Positions 26,601-35,004 of a stretch of 64,000 nt of DNA are shown in pieces. Position numbers and translations under genes: made by a program. This DNA is from JAEKNW01 sp963677815 (GTDB lineage Bacteria > Cloacimonadota > Cloacimonadia > Cloacimonadales > JAFGVF01), in NCBI GenBank assembly GCA_963677815.1, contig OY782499.1, forward strand, positions 1,612,001 to 1,676,000, given 5' to 3'. Below the pieces are notes generated by a model. It made no database searches. It was not told the origin of the DNA and saw nothing but the letters and a program-made list of their open reading frames with translations. Each line of letters starts with the position of its first letter. Position 1 is the first letter of the stretch.

Positions 26601-28548
26601 TTCAAACTTACAAGCTAACACAAACTATTACTGGCAAGTTCTTCCTTATAATGATAATGGACTAGTTGAAGATAGCCCAGTTTGGTCATTTACTACTGGC
26701 TCAATAAACACAGTAAGTGTCGGGAGAGGTGTTGATAATTTTATTCCTCTTCCTATAAGTCATGCAAACATAAGATCTTATAGTCAGTCCATTTACTTGC
26801 AATCTGAATTAAACTTTGCTAATAGGCACATAGAAATATTATCTTTCTATTTAACTGATGACTTTGATTTAACTGGTGCTAATGAGTGGGAAATTTATTT
26901 AGGGCACACATCAAAGAATGAGTTTGCTAATGCTAATGATTGGATGTTAACAAACCATGGTTTAACTCAGGTAGCTGATATTACCTTTGATAATGAATCA
27001 GATATTGGCTGGATTGATATTGAGTTAGATAATCCTTTTGCCTATAACAATATTGATAACTTAGTTGTTGGAATTATTGAATATAGTCCTGAACAATCAG
27101 ACAGTTTGGACTTTTATACAGTTGAAACTAACAGTAATCGCAGTCTATCTTTTGGACATGATTCATTAGTCCTAAATACCAATGTTCCATATAATGGTCA
27201 ATTAGTTAATTCTATTCCTAAAATAAATTTCACTTTTAGTGAACCATCTACTATTTTAGGTGGAATAGTTACAAATAGTTCAGGAATTCCTATTAGTAAT
27301 TCTACCATTGAAATTGATAACTTCCTAACTATTCATTCGGATGAAAATGGTGTGTTCCAAGTCGTAGATATCATCCCAGGACATTACCAATTAACAATCT
27401 CAGCTCCTTGGTATGAAACTCAAAACTCAAATATCACAATTTACTCAGGACAAAGCATCAATCTCGATATAAGCCTCTTAGAGGAACTTTTACCTGCTAA
27501 TAATGTGCAAGCTGTCATCGCTGATGACTTGACTAATGTTCAACTTACCTGGAGTCAACCTACTTTAGCTCGAGAACCAAATAAAAATGAATTTCATGTA
27601 GAAAAAACCATTGTTAAGCAAAAAGGAGTTCTTGATCAAAGAACAGTCCAACCTCAAGTTGTTTATAATCTTTATCGTTACCAAGCAGAGGATGAGAATT
27701 TCCCATTACGTTGGTCACTTATTGCCACTAATCTATCTGACACTAGCTATGAAGATTATTATTTCCCTGAATTAGATCTTAACACATATTATTGGGCAGT
27801 ACAAGCAGTTTACTCAAACAATAGACAAGCTCAATATAGTATTTCAAATGAAATAATAAAGCAGCCACATATTCATACTAACATTGAGAATGAACTAGAT
27901 TTTGGCCCTATTTACCTTACTGATGGAAATGAAAATGAAGAAAGAGAAATTGTTATTTCTAATCTTGGACCTGTTCCTTTGACTATTACAGAGATTACTT
28001 GTGATGAAACTGCTTTTAATCTTATCTATGATTCAGATGATTTCTTACTAGAAGCAAACTCAACTATGACTTTACAGATTATTTTCTCTCCGGAAAATCT
28101 TGGTCAATATATTGATGAGTTAGAGATTTTTAATAATTCAGTAAATGCCCCTAGCTATACTCTTACTTTAAAAGGATCTTGCCAATATATTCCTCCTGCA
28201 GAACCTCAAGGACTTCAAGTTATTATGCAAAGCAATACAGCTCAGATTAGCTGGACTCCTGTAACTGAAGACATTTATGAAAATTCTATCACACCTGATA
28301 TGTATATTATATATTATAATGGACAAAACACGCAGGATGATAACGATTTCTACTTCCTTCAGTCTACAACTGACCATACTTACAATCACGTAAATGTTGG
28401 TGCTTTTAGTAATTTTATGTTCTATAGAATTAAAGCTTATGTTGATATGGATGATTCTCTCTTGAATAATATCAATGAATTAATTCATCAGAAGAAGAAA
28501 GTAACTAATAAAGATATAGATGATTTACTTAGGAGGAAACAGGAGTAA
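23602..28548 (+). CDS. Giant secreted protein with GLUG repeats and surface domains
   Basis: 1648 residues. Signal peptide MKRLIMILLFLGIAFSGLLA; AGGAGAG 7 bases upstream. Domains in order: an N-terminal beta domain (about 25-195), a first Fn3-like or Ig-like segment (about 205-300), then GLUG-motif blocks at about 390-560 and 820-900 (GGLVGEADDF, YVGGLLGRG, NVGG-type strands) joined by linkers with a repeated SYNGYP-like segment. A C-terminal stretch has Fn3, a carboxypeptidase-regulatory-like domain (GGIVTNSSGIPISNSTIEID, about 1217-1295), and an ASPM/Hydin-like Ig domain (DFGPIYLTDG, about 1433-1520). The end DIDDLLRRKQE lacks the YPNPFNP sorting tail of its neighbours. GLUG proteins are usually surface adhesins; that is inferred here. 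Confidence 0.83.
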   Translation: MKRLIMILLFLGIAFSGLLAQQYVEIGTGSSITQYIPLYGYYDYSWSSYILTSDQIGNALDINQIQFNVSNNPSNYVTNNQQIYMKLTSETELTDAYPDPENNGFNLVFNGSITWNGTGWQGVMLDNEFSYDGTSNLQIVYLNNDGSWEQSFPKFFSTESENNICAYKYSDNNFPLTSGTTRSFYPNTRLGFYLEGIAETPTIIWPLNNSSNIGLTSELVWSFGDNTDFIHVYLSNNQVDVINNETSALLVDGDLITSFSPALEYDLVYYWRVVASNSTTDYLAQTPVYSFITEINLMGQGTQENPYLINDIDDLITLSNVDYIWDKHFTQTADIDASETSEINAGSGFMPIGREDLPFQGVYDGQGYKITNLNINRPTSDYIGLFGRTWTATISNLSIKDGCFVGSNYVGSIVGSADYYSEINQSSSTSIVNGGDCVGGLIGKVQSNSQLHFSSASGPVTGILHVGGLVGEADDFIEISNSYALGNVTGNVNIGGLIGCLNNFSYVSDSYAVGNVAGNDYVGGLLGRGTSNYAQGSFWNTEASEQTTNSLGIGKTTSQMQDITTYLNENWNFEEIWSIHPEVNSGYPFLISNYISDVSINNYAYNISLNPTISFTINPEFYHYELYFASNPNPETAIIPFNSTSNPVNYTFTDSLDYFTDYYWTLVLYDADNEISILDFTFKTRPDMDGLGTEDNPYLISSLNDLVMISSDTYFWDKHLLQTTNIDASETTEMNQQNGFSPIGNDDQPFTGSYDGQNYSISNLYISRPSTSYVALFGYTNSATISNLGIADADIVGDNYVGLLTAYASSTTLSKSYSTGSVTGNEKVGGLVGEANFSSIINSYAASLVTGSGDYVGGLLAFDSSSTVSNSFWDTELSQLSISAGGLGKTSLEMKSPDTYTNAGWDFIGEETNGTEDIWIIQVNRNSGYPTHFNSLTLPDYPQYRYPFDGQMNNATSDNLIWTSDSHQLATGYKLSLGTDNPPTNVFDNVDQALNTYYEYSNLQANTNYYWQVLPYNDNGLVEDSPVWSFTTGSINTVSVGRGVDNFIPLPISHANIRSYSQSIYLQSELNFANRHIEILSFYLTDDFDLTGANEWEIYLGHTSKNEFANANDWMLTNHGLTQVADITFDNESDIGWIDIELDNPFAYNNIDNLVVGIIEYSPEQSDSLDFYTVETNSNRSLSFGHDSLVLNTNVPYNGQLVNSIPKINFTFSEPSTILGGIVTNSSGIPISNSTIEIDNFLTIHSDENGVFQVVDIIPGHYQLTISAPWYETQNSNITIYSGQSINLDISLLEELLPANNVQAVIADDLTNVQLTWSQPTLAREPNKNEFHVEKTIVKQKGVLDQRTVQPQVVYNLYRYQAEDENFPLRWSLIATNLSDTSYEDYYFPELDLNTYYWAVQAVYSNNRQAQYSISNEIIKQPHIHTNIENELDFGPIYLTDGNENEEREIVISNLGPVPLTITEITCDETAFNLIYDSDDFLLEANSTMTLQIIFSPENLGQYIDELEIFNNSVNAPSYTLTLKGSCQYIPPAEPQGLQVIMQSNTAQISWTPVTEDIYENSITPDMYIIYYNGQNTQDDNDFYFLQSTTDHTYNHVNVGAFSNFMFYRIKAYVDMDDSLLNNINELIHQKKKVTNKDIDDLLRRKQE

Positions 28549-28722
28549 AAATCTGATAGAATGATATTTGAAAAGGGTAGTATTTATCTTCTTTTGATTA
28601 TTCATCATATCCATGATAGGGATATAGGTTTAGTCTTAAATTATCTACTCATCCTACGAAAAGGCAGACCATTCTAACCGGCTCAAGGGGACACTTTTTC
28701 AGTAAAAGTGAAACATCAAACA

Positions 28723-29940
28723 TCAATACAAAAATCCAATTAAGAAGAGTGGAATTACATTATCATGTCCTATTTGAATATCATCTTTAAAAACATAAGC
28801 ATTATTTAGACCTTGAATTTGCTTCTTTGTTTTATTTTTTCCACCTATTTCAACTTCAATTGTCATGTTTCCAAATGGTATCAAATAATCTACAACTTTT
28901 GAAGCTAAAATATCTTTCCCTAGTTGAGAGACAAAGAATGATTCTCTGATATTACCTAAATCTGCATTATGTTTCCACATTTCATTAGAAATTGAATAAT
29001 ATAAATTTGGATTTGACAGCATTATTTTAGAATATTGCAGAGAGCGTACTGTAGCATTTTCTCTTCTGATTATGTTGATAATATCTGCTCGATCGAGTAA
29101 GTCTAAATAATCATAAAGAGTCTCTTTGTTAACATCAAGTTCATTACAGATATTTGAAACAACGACAGTCGGAATCTTAGACATTGCTAGATAAGCAATT
29201 AATTTTTTAAACACAAAACTTGATGAGCCTTTTACATTTTTCAAACTAGGAATATCTTCATAAATGATCTTATCAATAACACTCTGTAGAACTTGCTGAT
29301 ATTCTGCTTCTGAATATTCATTAAAGAAAGGATAGAAGCCATATTGTTTGTATTCAAAAAAGTACTTTTTTATTTCTGGAATATTTCGTAAAATTGATGA
29401 GCTTATGCTAATATGATCTTTTAATACTTGTTCTAATGAAAAAGACTCAACTCTTATATCATACTTCAATTCAATAAACTCTCTAAAGGAAAGCCCCTTT
29501 AAATTGTAAATCAACGCCCTACGCGACAAGTCTCCTTTTTGATTGATAATATTTAATTTAGAAGAACCTAAGATAATTATTTTTTTGTCGGGAAATGAAT
29601 CATATAAAGCTTTTACATCGTAAGACCAGTTCTTTTGTTTATGAACTTCATCAATAATAATGGTATCTCCATACATTGTGAAAAATTCCTTTGCAATTTC
29701 ATAAATTCCGCTTTTAGCAACTAAAGGATTATCAACTGAAAAATATAAACAATCTGTAGTTGAATCAAAATTCTCAAGATAATATTGCAATACCATTGTT
29801 GTCTTACCTGTTCCACGAGCCCCTGTTATCACAATCAGCCTTTTATTCCAATCTATTTCTAAATAACGCTTAAACTTGGTAGGTATCAATGTAGCTACTT
29901 TATTCTGAATAGCAAATAGTTCATTTAATATATTATCCAT
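28723..29940 (-). CDS. AAA (DUF4143-type) ATPase
   Basis: 405 residues. Walker A GARGTGKTTMVLQY is near residue 42, and Walker B DTIIIDEVHKQKNW follows near 95. The N-terminal AAA_14-type domain contains LIVITGARGTGK and IIILGSSKLNI (sensor-1-like). A C-terminal DUF4143-like domain spans about 195-400 (SNICNELDVNKETLYDYLDL, DIINIIRRENATVRSLQYSK, FFVSQLGKDILASKVVDYLI). The start ATG has AAGGAG 6-8 bases before it. Such ATPases are common in anaerobes and mobile-like contexts; the substrate and role are unclear. It stands alone between repeat-rich gaps. Confidence 0.83.
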   Translation of the reverse strand: MDNILNELFAIQNKVATLIPTKFKRYLEIDWNKRLIVITGARGTGKTTMVLQYYLENFDSTTDCLYFSVDNPLVAKSGIYEIAKEFFTMYGDTIIIDEVHKQKNWSYDVKALYDSFPDKKIIILGSSKLNIINQKGDLSRRALIYNLKGLSFREFIELKYDIRVESFSLEQVLKDHISISSSILRNIPEIKKYFFEYKQYGFYPFFNEYSEAEYQQVLQSVIDKIIYEDIPSLKNVKGSSSFVFKKLIAYLAMSKIPTVVVSNICNELDVNKETLYDYLDLLDRADIINIIRRENATVRSLQYSKIMLSNPNLYYSISNEMWKHNADLGNIRESFFVSQLGKDILASKVVDYLIPFGNMTIEVEIGGKNKTKKQIQGLNNAYVFKDDIQIGHDNVIPLFLIGFLY

Positions 29941-31038
29941 CTTTTTACTCCTTGAGATAAATTACTTCGACAATTAGAACTGTCAAGTTATATGTATTTA
30001 TGACTATTCTAATTGGCACTTAGAGTGTTCAATCTAAACAATTGATAGATATCATATACTTGTGCTAATTAACACATTTTATGCACATTTCTAATTATAT
30101 AGCTAAGTTTTTCAAATTGACTTATAAATGGATTCATGTCTTCATCCAGATATTGAAATAAGGCTCCTTAAATCCTGGAAGGATGCAGATATAATAAGCA
30201 GGGTTCGAAGACCCTGTACAAGGAGTCTCCCACAAATCTAAGCCCTTGAATGGCGATAATACTCTTATTGATTATGTAAATAAGGGTTAAGCTTTTTTTT
30301 TATCATGTTTTTTTTTGTGAATAATAAGTACTATAAAATAAATCTGGAAAAATGAATATTGTCGCCCTTCCAGGGCTTTGCTTGATTTTTGAAATACTTA
30401 ATACAGGGTCTTCGAACCCTGCCTATTATATCTGCATCTCTCCGAGATTTTTAAGAATTTCCTTACTACAGCTTGAAAAAAGATGTGTCTTATCGGCAAT
30501 CCAAATCCAATGTAGGGTATATGCTACTAATCATAATTTTTGGCTCAAGTTCAAGTCTGGTGGAAAAAATTTAATAAAATATAAAATTTTATCATTAGTG
30601 TGATTATCCAAAGTATCCCTGAAAGGGATTAATAATTTAGCCTGGGGTAAGATCCTATAAGGATCGTCACCCCAGGAACAATATCCAAAATTACGACCTA
30701 ACCCTGTAAGGGTTTAATATAATGGTAACTAATTATAATATTAAATCATTGGTATATATGTTTTTATTAAACCCTTACAGGGTTAGGCTTTTCATATACT
30801 TCATTACCCAGGGTTGCAATCCCTTCAGGATTTTACCCTGGGCTAAACTATTAATCCCCTTTAGGGATATAAGACCTATCCTTTCAGGATTATGTCTTAT
30901 TCTGCTAAAATAATACTATTAATAGTAACTTATAATCCGTAAACTACTGTAATACAATATCTAGTGCAAAATAATGCAACATAATTTCCACCAGACTTGA
31001 ACTTGAGCCTAATTAAATAATAATAAATGGAGTTGCCA
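29941..31038. repeat. Repeat-dense gap with direct and inverted copies
   Basis: No gene is supported in 1098 bases. 30026-30255 is a direct copy of 17928-18210. 30178-30262 is followed by its inverted partner at 30341-30437 (CAGGGTCTTCGAACCCTG and the TATTATATCTGCATC end). 30616-30867 is a 252-bp interrupted inverted repeat, annotated separately. Short frames such as 30352-30603 lie within these repeats and are not genes. Confidence 0.75.
30616..30867. repeat. 252-bp inverted repeat with perfect inner arms
   Basis: Inner arms 30697-30718 and 30766-30787 are a perfect 22-bp inverted pair (CCTAACCCTGTAAGGG / CCCTTACAGGGTTAGG core). The outer parts also pair loosely: TCCCTGAAAGGGATTAATA near 30616 with TATTAATCCCCTTTAGGGA near 30867, and GGGGTAAGATCC-type blocks near the middle. 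It is built of several short palindromes; a function as a transcript-end hairpin is possible. Confidence 0.75.
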
Positions 31039-31589
31039 ATGTTTATCCGCTTTATTAAATTAAATTCTATAATGCTATTAACACAACTAATAATGATTTT
31101 ACTCCTACTAATTTCCTGCAGTCATACAAGCAAAGATTTTTCTCAACATTAATTAGTAAGGAACTGGTTTTAAAAGCTGATAAGTTAGATAGAGGTCATC
31201 CTTTGGAATTTTTCAAAACAGCAGGTGAATATTTTAGAGATGGAAAAATTAATGATTCTGCTTTTATGTTTTATTTAGGGCAGCTAAGGTACCGATATTA
31301 TATTTCTGTTAATCCACCTGATAAAATGGAAGGGGATATAATAACTTTTTCTTCAATGCAAAGTGTTCTTGGGGCAGAGTTAAATTATAAATTAGGAAAA
31401 GATATTGATAGTTATCTCCAAATTCTAGATGCAGTTCTTGAATGGGGTAATCGATTTGATTCTAAGTTTTGCTCCAGAAAAATAAATCCTGAAAAGTATC
31501 AAGAGAATATAGATGGCTTAAAACAGCTAAAAGAGTATGTAATTGATAATCGGGATGTTATTGAAGAAGAGCATAAGGAAGCAGAATAG
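31039..31589 (+). pseudogene. Frameshifted lipoprotein of unknown function
   Basis: ATG 31039 begins a lipoprotein signal peptide (LLLLISCSHTSKDFSQ) that stops at TAA after 37 codons. From about 31150 the remaining protein continues in the next frame without a start: ISKELVLKADKLDRGHPLEF, then EYFRDGKINDSAFMFYLGQL, MQSVLGAELNYKLGKDIDSY and YVIDNRDVIEEEHKEAE, ending at TAG 31589. The simplest reading is one frameshift between about 31140 and 31170 in a gene of about 180 residues. A TTG at 31203 could start the downstream frame but has no ribosome site. The family is unknown to me. A decayed piece of a second copy is at 23150-23225. Confidence 0.7.
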
Positions 31590-31920
31590 TTTATTGTTGA
31601 CTATTCCTAAACTTAGCTCTAGTAGATACAGCAACAGACTGTAGACAAAACTCTTAAATATAAAAATATGATACAAAACCGATTTCATATGCAAAAAGCA
31701 AGATGTTCATAAAGTCGCTATATCTTTATCCAAACTCTTCACTGCAATGTATAGTTCCCACTCTAATTTGGAGAGAAGCTTTTTTCTAAGAACAACTTTA
31801 ATTTAGAGAATCATATTTTTTTATAACTATACTTGCTTCAAGTCTTCTTGATTGTTAATTACTCAAATAATCATTGGTAACTTATAGAGATAGTAACAAT
31901 CAAGAAAGAGTAGAGGATGG
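31590..31920. other. Gap without a gene
   Basis: Contains a weak TTTGGAGAGAAGC-type fragment near 31770 like those at 10380 and 23110. No gene or RNA is recognised. The region up to 32276 continues as a TIR hairpin element. Confidence 0.5.
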
Positions 31921-32276
31921 TTTTATCCCAAATAATGCAATAGATCTTTGATAATAGCACTATATTATTCTTGTGAGGGCTTAAGCTTTAGCGAAGACTC
32001 ATTGCAAAGTAACTTACATAATTCTACCGAATATATATTATTTAATTTATGGAATCACCCCCTGTATCCCCCTCAAAGAAGGGGATTATATGTGTAGTTT
32101 ATGGAATCACCCCCTGTATCCCCCTCAAAGAAGGGGATTATATGCGTAGTTTATGGTATCACCCCCTGTGTCCCCCTCAAAGAAGGGGATTTTGCTAAAT
32201 GAATCTGCATCCTTCACTTGTGATACCTAGCTTTAGCGAAGTATTACTAAAGCACTACTGCACCCTCTGGGTTTAA
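31921..32276. repeat. TIR hairpin element, copy 4, expanded by three nested units
   Basis: Ends TTTTATCCCAAATAATGCA and (right) CTGGGTTTAAC pair as in the other copies. The middle holds three 40-60-bp GGAATCACCCCCTGTATCC... units in tandem, joined by TATATGYGTAGTTTATGG. Near the right end is a CTAGCTTTAGCGAAGTATTA segment shared with copy 5. The right end overlaps the TAA stop (32273-32275) of the sigma-54 activator. Confidence 0.85.
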
Positions 32277-34582
32277 CCATCATTTCTTTCCCTCATTTTC
32301 TTAAGTTTTCTACTCAGAGAATAGGGGGTTATCCCCAATATATCGGCTGCCTTTTTCTGTAGTCCATTGCTTACAGTCATAGCTCTTTTAATAATCCACT
32401 CCTCACACTCATCTAATTTTAGTGAAGGTAAATCTGGGTAATCATTGCAGATACTACAAGTTGCTTGCTGGATATTTATAGCTTGGGCATCTAGTACAGA
32501 ATCACGACATAAAAGAAGACTACGTTGTAGAATATTCTTTAGTTCTCTGATATTACCAGGGAATGAATAATTCACAAGTATGTCCAGAGCTTCCTTAGTT
32601 ATAATTGGAGTGGACCGTCCTTGACTTGTGCTTAAAGTTTGTAGATAATAGTCCACTAGGAGGGGGATATCATCTTGTCTATTCCTAAGAGGGGGAAGAT
32701 AGATTTCCATAACATTAATTCTATTGAGGAGATCAAAGCGAAATTCATTAGCAAGAGTCATAGCTGAAAGGTCTTTATTAGTAGCAGAAATTAAACGGAA
32801 ATCAACCATAATATCTTTTGTAGAACCAATTCTATGGATAATTTTCTCTTCAATAACTCTTAAGAATTTGGACTGCATTTTAAGAGGCATATCACCAATT
32901 TCATCCAAAAATAAGCTTCCTTGGTTAGCTGCTTCGAAATATCCAATACTTCTATTAGCTGATCCAGTAAAAGCACCTTTTTCACTGCCAAAGAAAGCAC
33001 TTTCTATTAGGGAGTTTGCAAAAGCAGCACTATTAACAGAAACAAAGGGATTGTTTTTTCGTGAACTGGCATAGTGAATTAGTCGAGCAATTGCTTCTTT
33101 TCCTGTTCCTGTTTCTCCAATTATAAGAACAGGAAGACCATCGTTTTCAGAGACCATAAGAGCTTGGTGAATAACATTTTGCATTTGAACATTACAACCA
33201 ATCAAGGGGATTTTTAATAGTTTTTGTAGTTCTTGAGAAATTAAAGATGTTCCAGTATAGTTTGGGATAACTTTTCCATTTAAGATTGGTTTTTCATATT
33301 CTTCTTTTATTTCTTGGATTTCTTGTTTATAAGCTTCATTTTTAACTTTCATTTCAAATTCAGTTGATTTTTTAAAATGATTAAAAGCTGCTTGAATATC
33401 TCCTTTTAGCTCATATACCTGACTCTGAAGAGCATGATTCTCAGCTAGTTTATCTAAGAGTTGAAGCTTCTCCGCAAGTGGCTGAGCTTTATTAAGTGCA
33501 TTTAAGGCTTTGGGATAATCTAACAAACCTATATTAGATATTGCAATTCCGTGGAATATAACTAACTGATGTCGACTGTCATTAATCTTAGAATTTGCCT
33601 TATGGGCTTTATTAAACCAGTTCAAGGCCGATTGATACTGTCTTTGATTTATCTTTATGTTTCCAATATTTATCATGATGCTTGCCATATCATTATAATA
33701 ATTTAGCTTATTTGCACAGGTCAGAGCTCTCTGCAGGAGTTTTTCAGCTGTGACTACATTTTTTAACACACGGTAGCAATTAGCTGTATTTATCGCAATA
33801 GCAATAAAAGTATCTGGGTCATTGTTCTCAATTTCGCTTGTAATAAGGGGTTCTAGATAATTCAAAGCTTCTTCATGCTGGCCAATAGATCCATAAGCTA
33901 TGCCTAAATTATTGCAGATGGAAAAGTAGTTATCACTTTTGTTATCATGAATTCGCTTTTTAGCTTCAAGAAAGTAGTGAATCGCTTGTTTTAATTTTCC
34001 TCTCATTGCTGTAATCCTACCTAAACCAGTATAGGCCAAGGAAAGCACTTCTTCATTTTGAATTCTCATACCATATTGCATTCCTAACTGATAATATTGA
34101 AATGCTTTATCTAAGTCTCCAGAGCATTCATAGATATACCCAACATTCGAATAACGCCCGGTTAAAGTACTTGTATCTCCTAAGCTTTCTAGGATTTCAA
34201 TTGATTTTTCTCCTTCCTGAATAGCTAAATCAAGCTTGTTCAACATCCATAGAATGAAACTTAAATCAGCTGTTACTATTGCTAAGTCTAGAGTCTTGGC
34301 TAAATGAGACTTATATTTGTTGTACGACTTGTAAGCTTCTTCAAAGAAGTGCCCTTTAGCGTAATAACGTATAGCATGAAATACTTGCAAATATGTTTTT
34401 GTTAGCAAGACTGAAATCTTTTCGGGTAAAATGGGATCAAAATTTAAGTACTGTTCTACAATATTAATAATTCCTTTATAATGAAGGTCGTATTCCATGC
34501 TTTCAAATTTAACAACATTCTCTAATTTATCATATAAATCTTCAATTTTATCTAATCTACTTGTAGCTGACTTATTTACCAT
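32273..34582 (-). CDS. Sigma-54-dependent activator with TPR sensor region
   Basis: 769 residues. The N-terminal 420 residues are TPR repeats (for example YSNVGYIYECSGDLDKAFQY, YTGLGRITAMRGKLKQAIHY, INIGNIKINQRQYQSALNWF), acting as sensor or partner platform. The central AAA domain has Walker A VLIIGETGTGKEAIARLI near 487, the sigma-54-contacting loop GAFTGS near 537 (canonical is GAFTGA) and Walker B SLFLDEIGDMP. The Fis-type helix-turn-helix is near 735-765 (GLQKKAADILGITPYSLSRK). The start ATG has AAGGAG 5-8 bases upstream. It is divergent from the 65-residue gene, whose promoter region has a sigma-54-like site. The stop is formed by a TIR-element end. Confidence 0.92.
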   Translation of the reverse strand: MVNKSATSRLDKIEDLYDKLENVVKFESMEYDLHYKGIINIVEQYLNFDPILPEKISVLLTKTYLQVFHAIRYYAKGHFFEEAYKSYNKYKSHLAKTLDLAIVTADLSFILWMLNKLDLAIQEGEKSIEILESLGDTSTLTGRYSNVGYIYECSGDLDKAFQYYQLGMQYGMRIQNEEVLSLAYTGLGRITAMRGKLKQAIHYFLEAKKRIHDNKSDNYFSICNNLGIAYGSIGQHEEALNYLEPLITSEIENNDPDTFIAIAINTANCYRVLKNVVTAEKLLQRALTCANKLNYYNDMASIMINIGNIKINQRQYQSALNWFNKAHKANSKINDSRHQLVIFHGIAISNIGLLDYPKALNALNKAQPLAEKLQLLDKLAENHALQSQVYELKGDIQAAFNHFKKSTEFEMKVKNEAYKQEIQEIKEEYEKPILNGKVIPNYTGTSLISQELQKLLKIPLIGCNVQMQNVIHQALMVSENDGLPVLIIGETGTGKEAIARLIHYASSRKNNPFVSVNSAAFANSLIESAFFGSEKGAFTGSANRSIGYFEAANQGSLFLDEIGDMPLKMQSKFLRVIEEKIIHRIGSTKDIMVDFRLISATNKDLSAMTLANEFRFDLLNRINVMEIYLPPLRNRQDDIPLLVDYYLQTLSTSQGRSTPIITKEALDILVNYSFPGNIRELKNILQRSLLLCRDSVLDAQAINIQQATCSICNDYPDLPSLKLDECEEWIIKRAMTVSNGLQKKAADILGITPYSLSRKLKKMRERNDG

Positions 34583-34599
34583 TAGTACTCCTTATCTAA

Positions 34600-34636
34600 A
34601 TGCAATTAATTGCAAGAAATATTGCATAAACGCAAT
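34600..34636. promoter_or_regulatory. Palindromic operator candidates upstream of the first sigma-54 activator
   Basis: TGCAATTAATTGCA (34601-34614) is a perfect 14-bp palindrome. TTGC-N6-GCAA follows at 34622-34635. They lie 20-55 bases before the activator start and may be its own binding sites or an upstream activating sequence for the divergent gene. The minus strand here also reads TTGACTTATTAT, a 12-mer repeated before the second sigma-54 activator. Confidence 0.45.
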
Positions 34637-34742
34637 AATAAGTCAAGCTAAATGATTGAAAAAATATTCTTAGTAAATAATTAAACTTGTAAAGTATTGT
34701 TGTGTGGTAAGATAGTGAATAATCGATCATGGTAAGTGTTTT

Positions 34743-34758
34743 TGGATTCTTCTTTGCA
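34743..34758 (+). promoter_or_regulatory. Sigma-54 promoter candidate for the 65-residue gene
   Basis: TGGATTCTTCTTTGCA keeps the invariant GG and GC with the correct 10-base spacing and the TTGCA half. Predicted transcript start is near 34769, so the leader would be about 14 bases with GGAG at 34771-34774 ahead of ATG 34783. Confidence 0.6.
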
Positions 34759-34782
34759 GTAATGATAGTAGGAGTGTAAATT

Positions 34783-34980
34783 ATGAAAGATCGTGAAGAT
34801 TATGAAGTAAGTGAATTATATGAAAAATGGTTAGATGAATTACATTGTCTGATTGGTTTTACTATTACTTACACAAATGGAAGAATAGATAATCAGATGA
34901 GAAATTGCAACAAAGATACCTATCTAAAAGAAAAAGCAGAACTTAATTATTTAAGAAAGAAATATTTGGAACAGGATTAA
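34783..34980 (+). CDS. Small protein downstream of a sigma-54-type promoter
   Basis: 65 residues with no recognised family. It is charged, with YEVSELYEKWLDELHC and FTITYTNGRIDNQMRN, and a helical end YLKEKAELNYLRKKYLEQD. The start ATG is 8 bases after GGAG. It is divergent from a sigma-54 activator, and the only promoter-like site is the sigma-54 type. A similar arrangement and partly similar end (W/F-TIT-NG-I-N--N-D-Y pattern) is seen at 42188. The four-unit tandem array lies between it and the convergent alcohol dehydrogenase gene. Confidence 0.6.
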   Translation: MKDREDYEVSELYEKWLDELHCLIGFTITYTNGRIDNQMRNCNKDTYLKEKAELNYLRKKYLEQD

Positions 34981-35004
34981 AGTGGAATATTGCGGTATAA
35001 CTTT

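Noticed and set aside
28549..28722. Weak hairpin CACTTTT/AAAAGTG after the GLUG gene as a terminator
   Set aside because: Only a 7-bp A/T-rich stem without a U run; not strong enough to annotate.
30178..30262. GGTTCGAA-like sequence that resembles a tRNA T arm
   Set aside because: It is inside a dispersed hairpin repeat, and no acceptor or anticodon arms are seen.
30352..30603. 83-codon open frame
   Set aside because: It lies wholly in hairpin repeats and has no ribosome site or family pattern.
30722..30913. 63-codon hydrophobic frame
   Set aside because: It overlaps the 252-bp inverted repeat and has palindromic base composition; no support as a gene.
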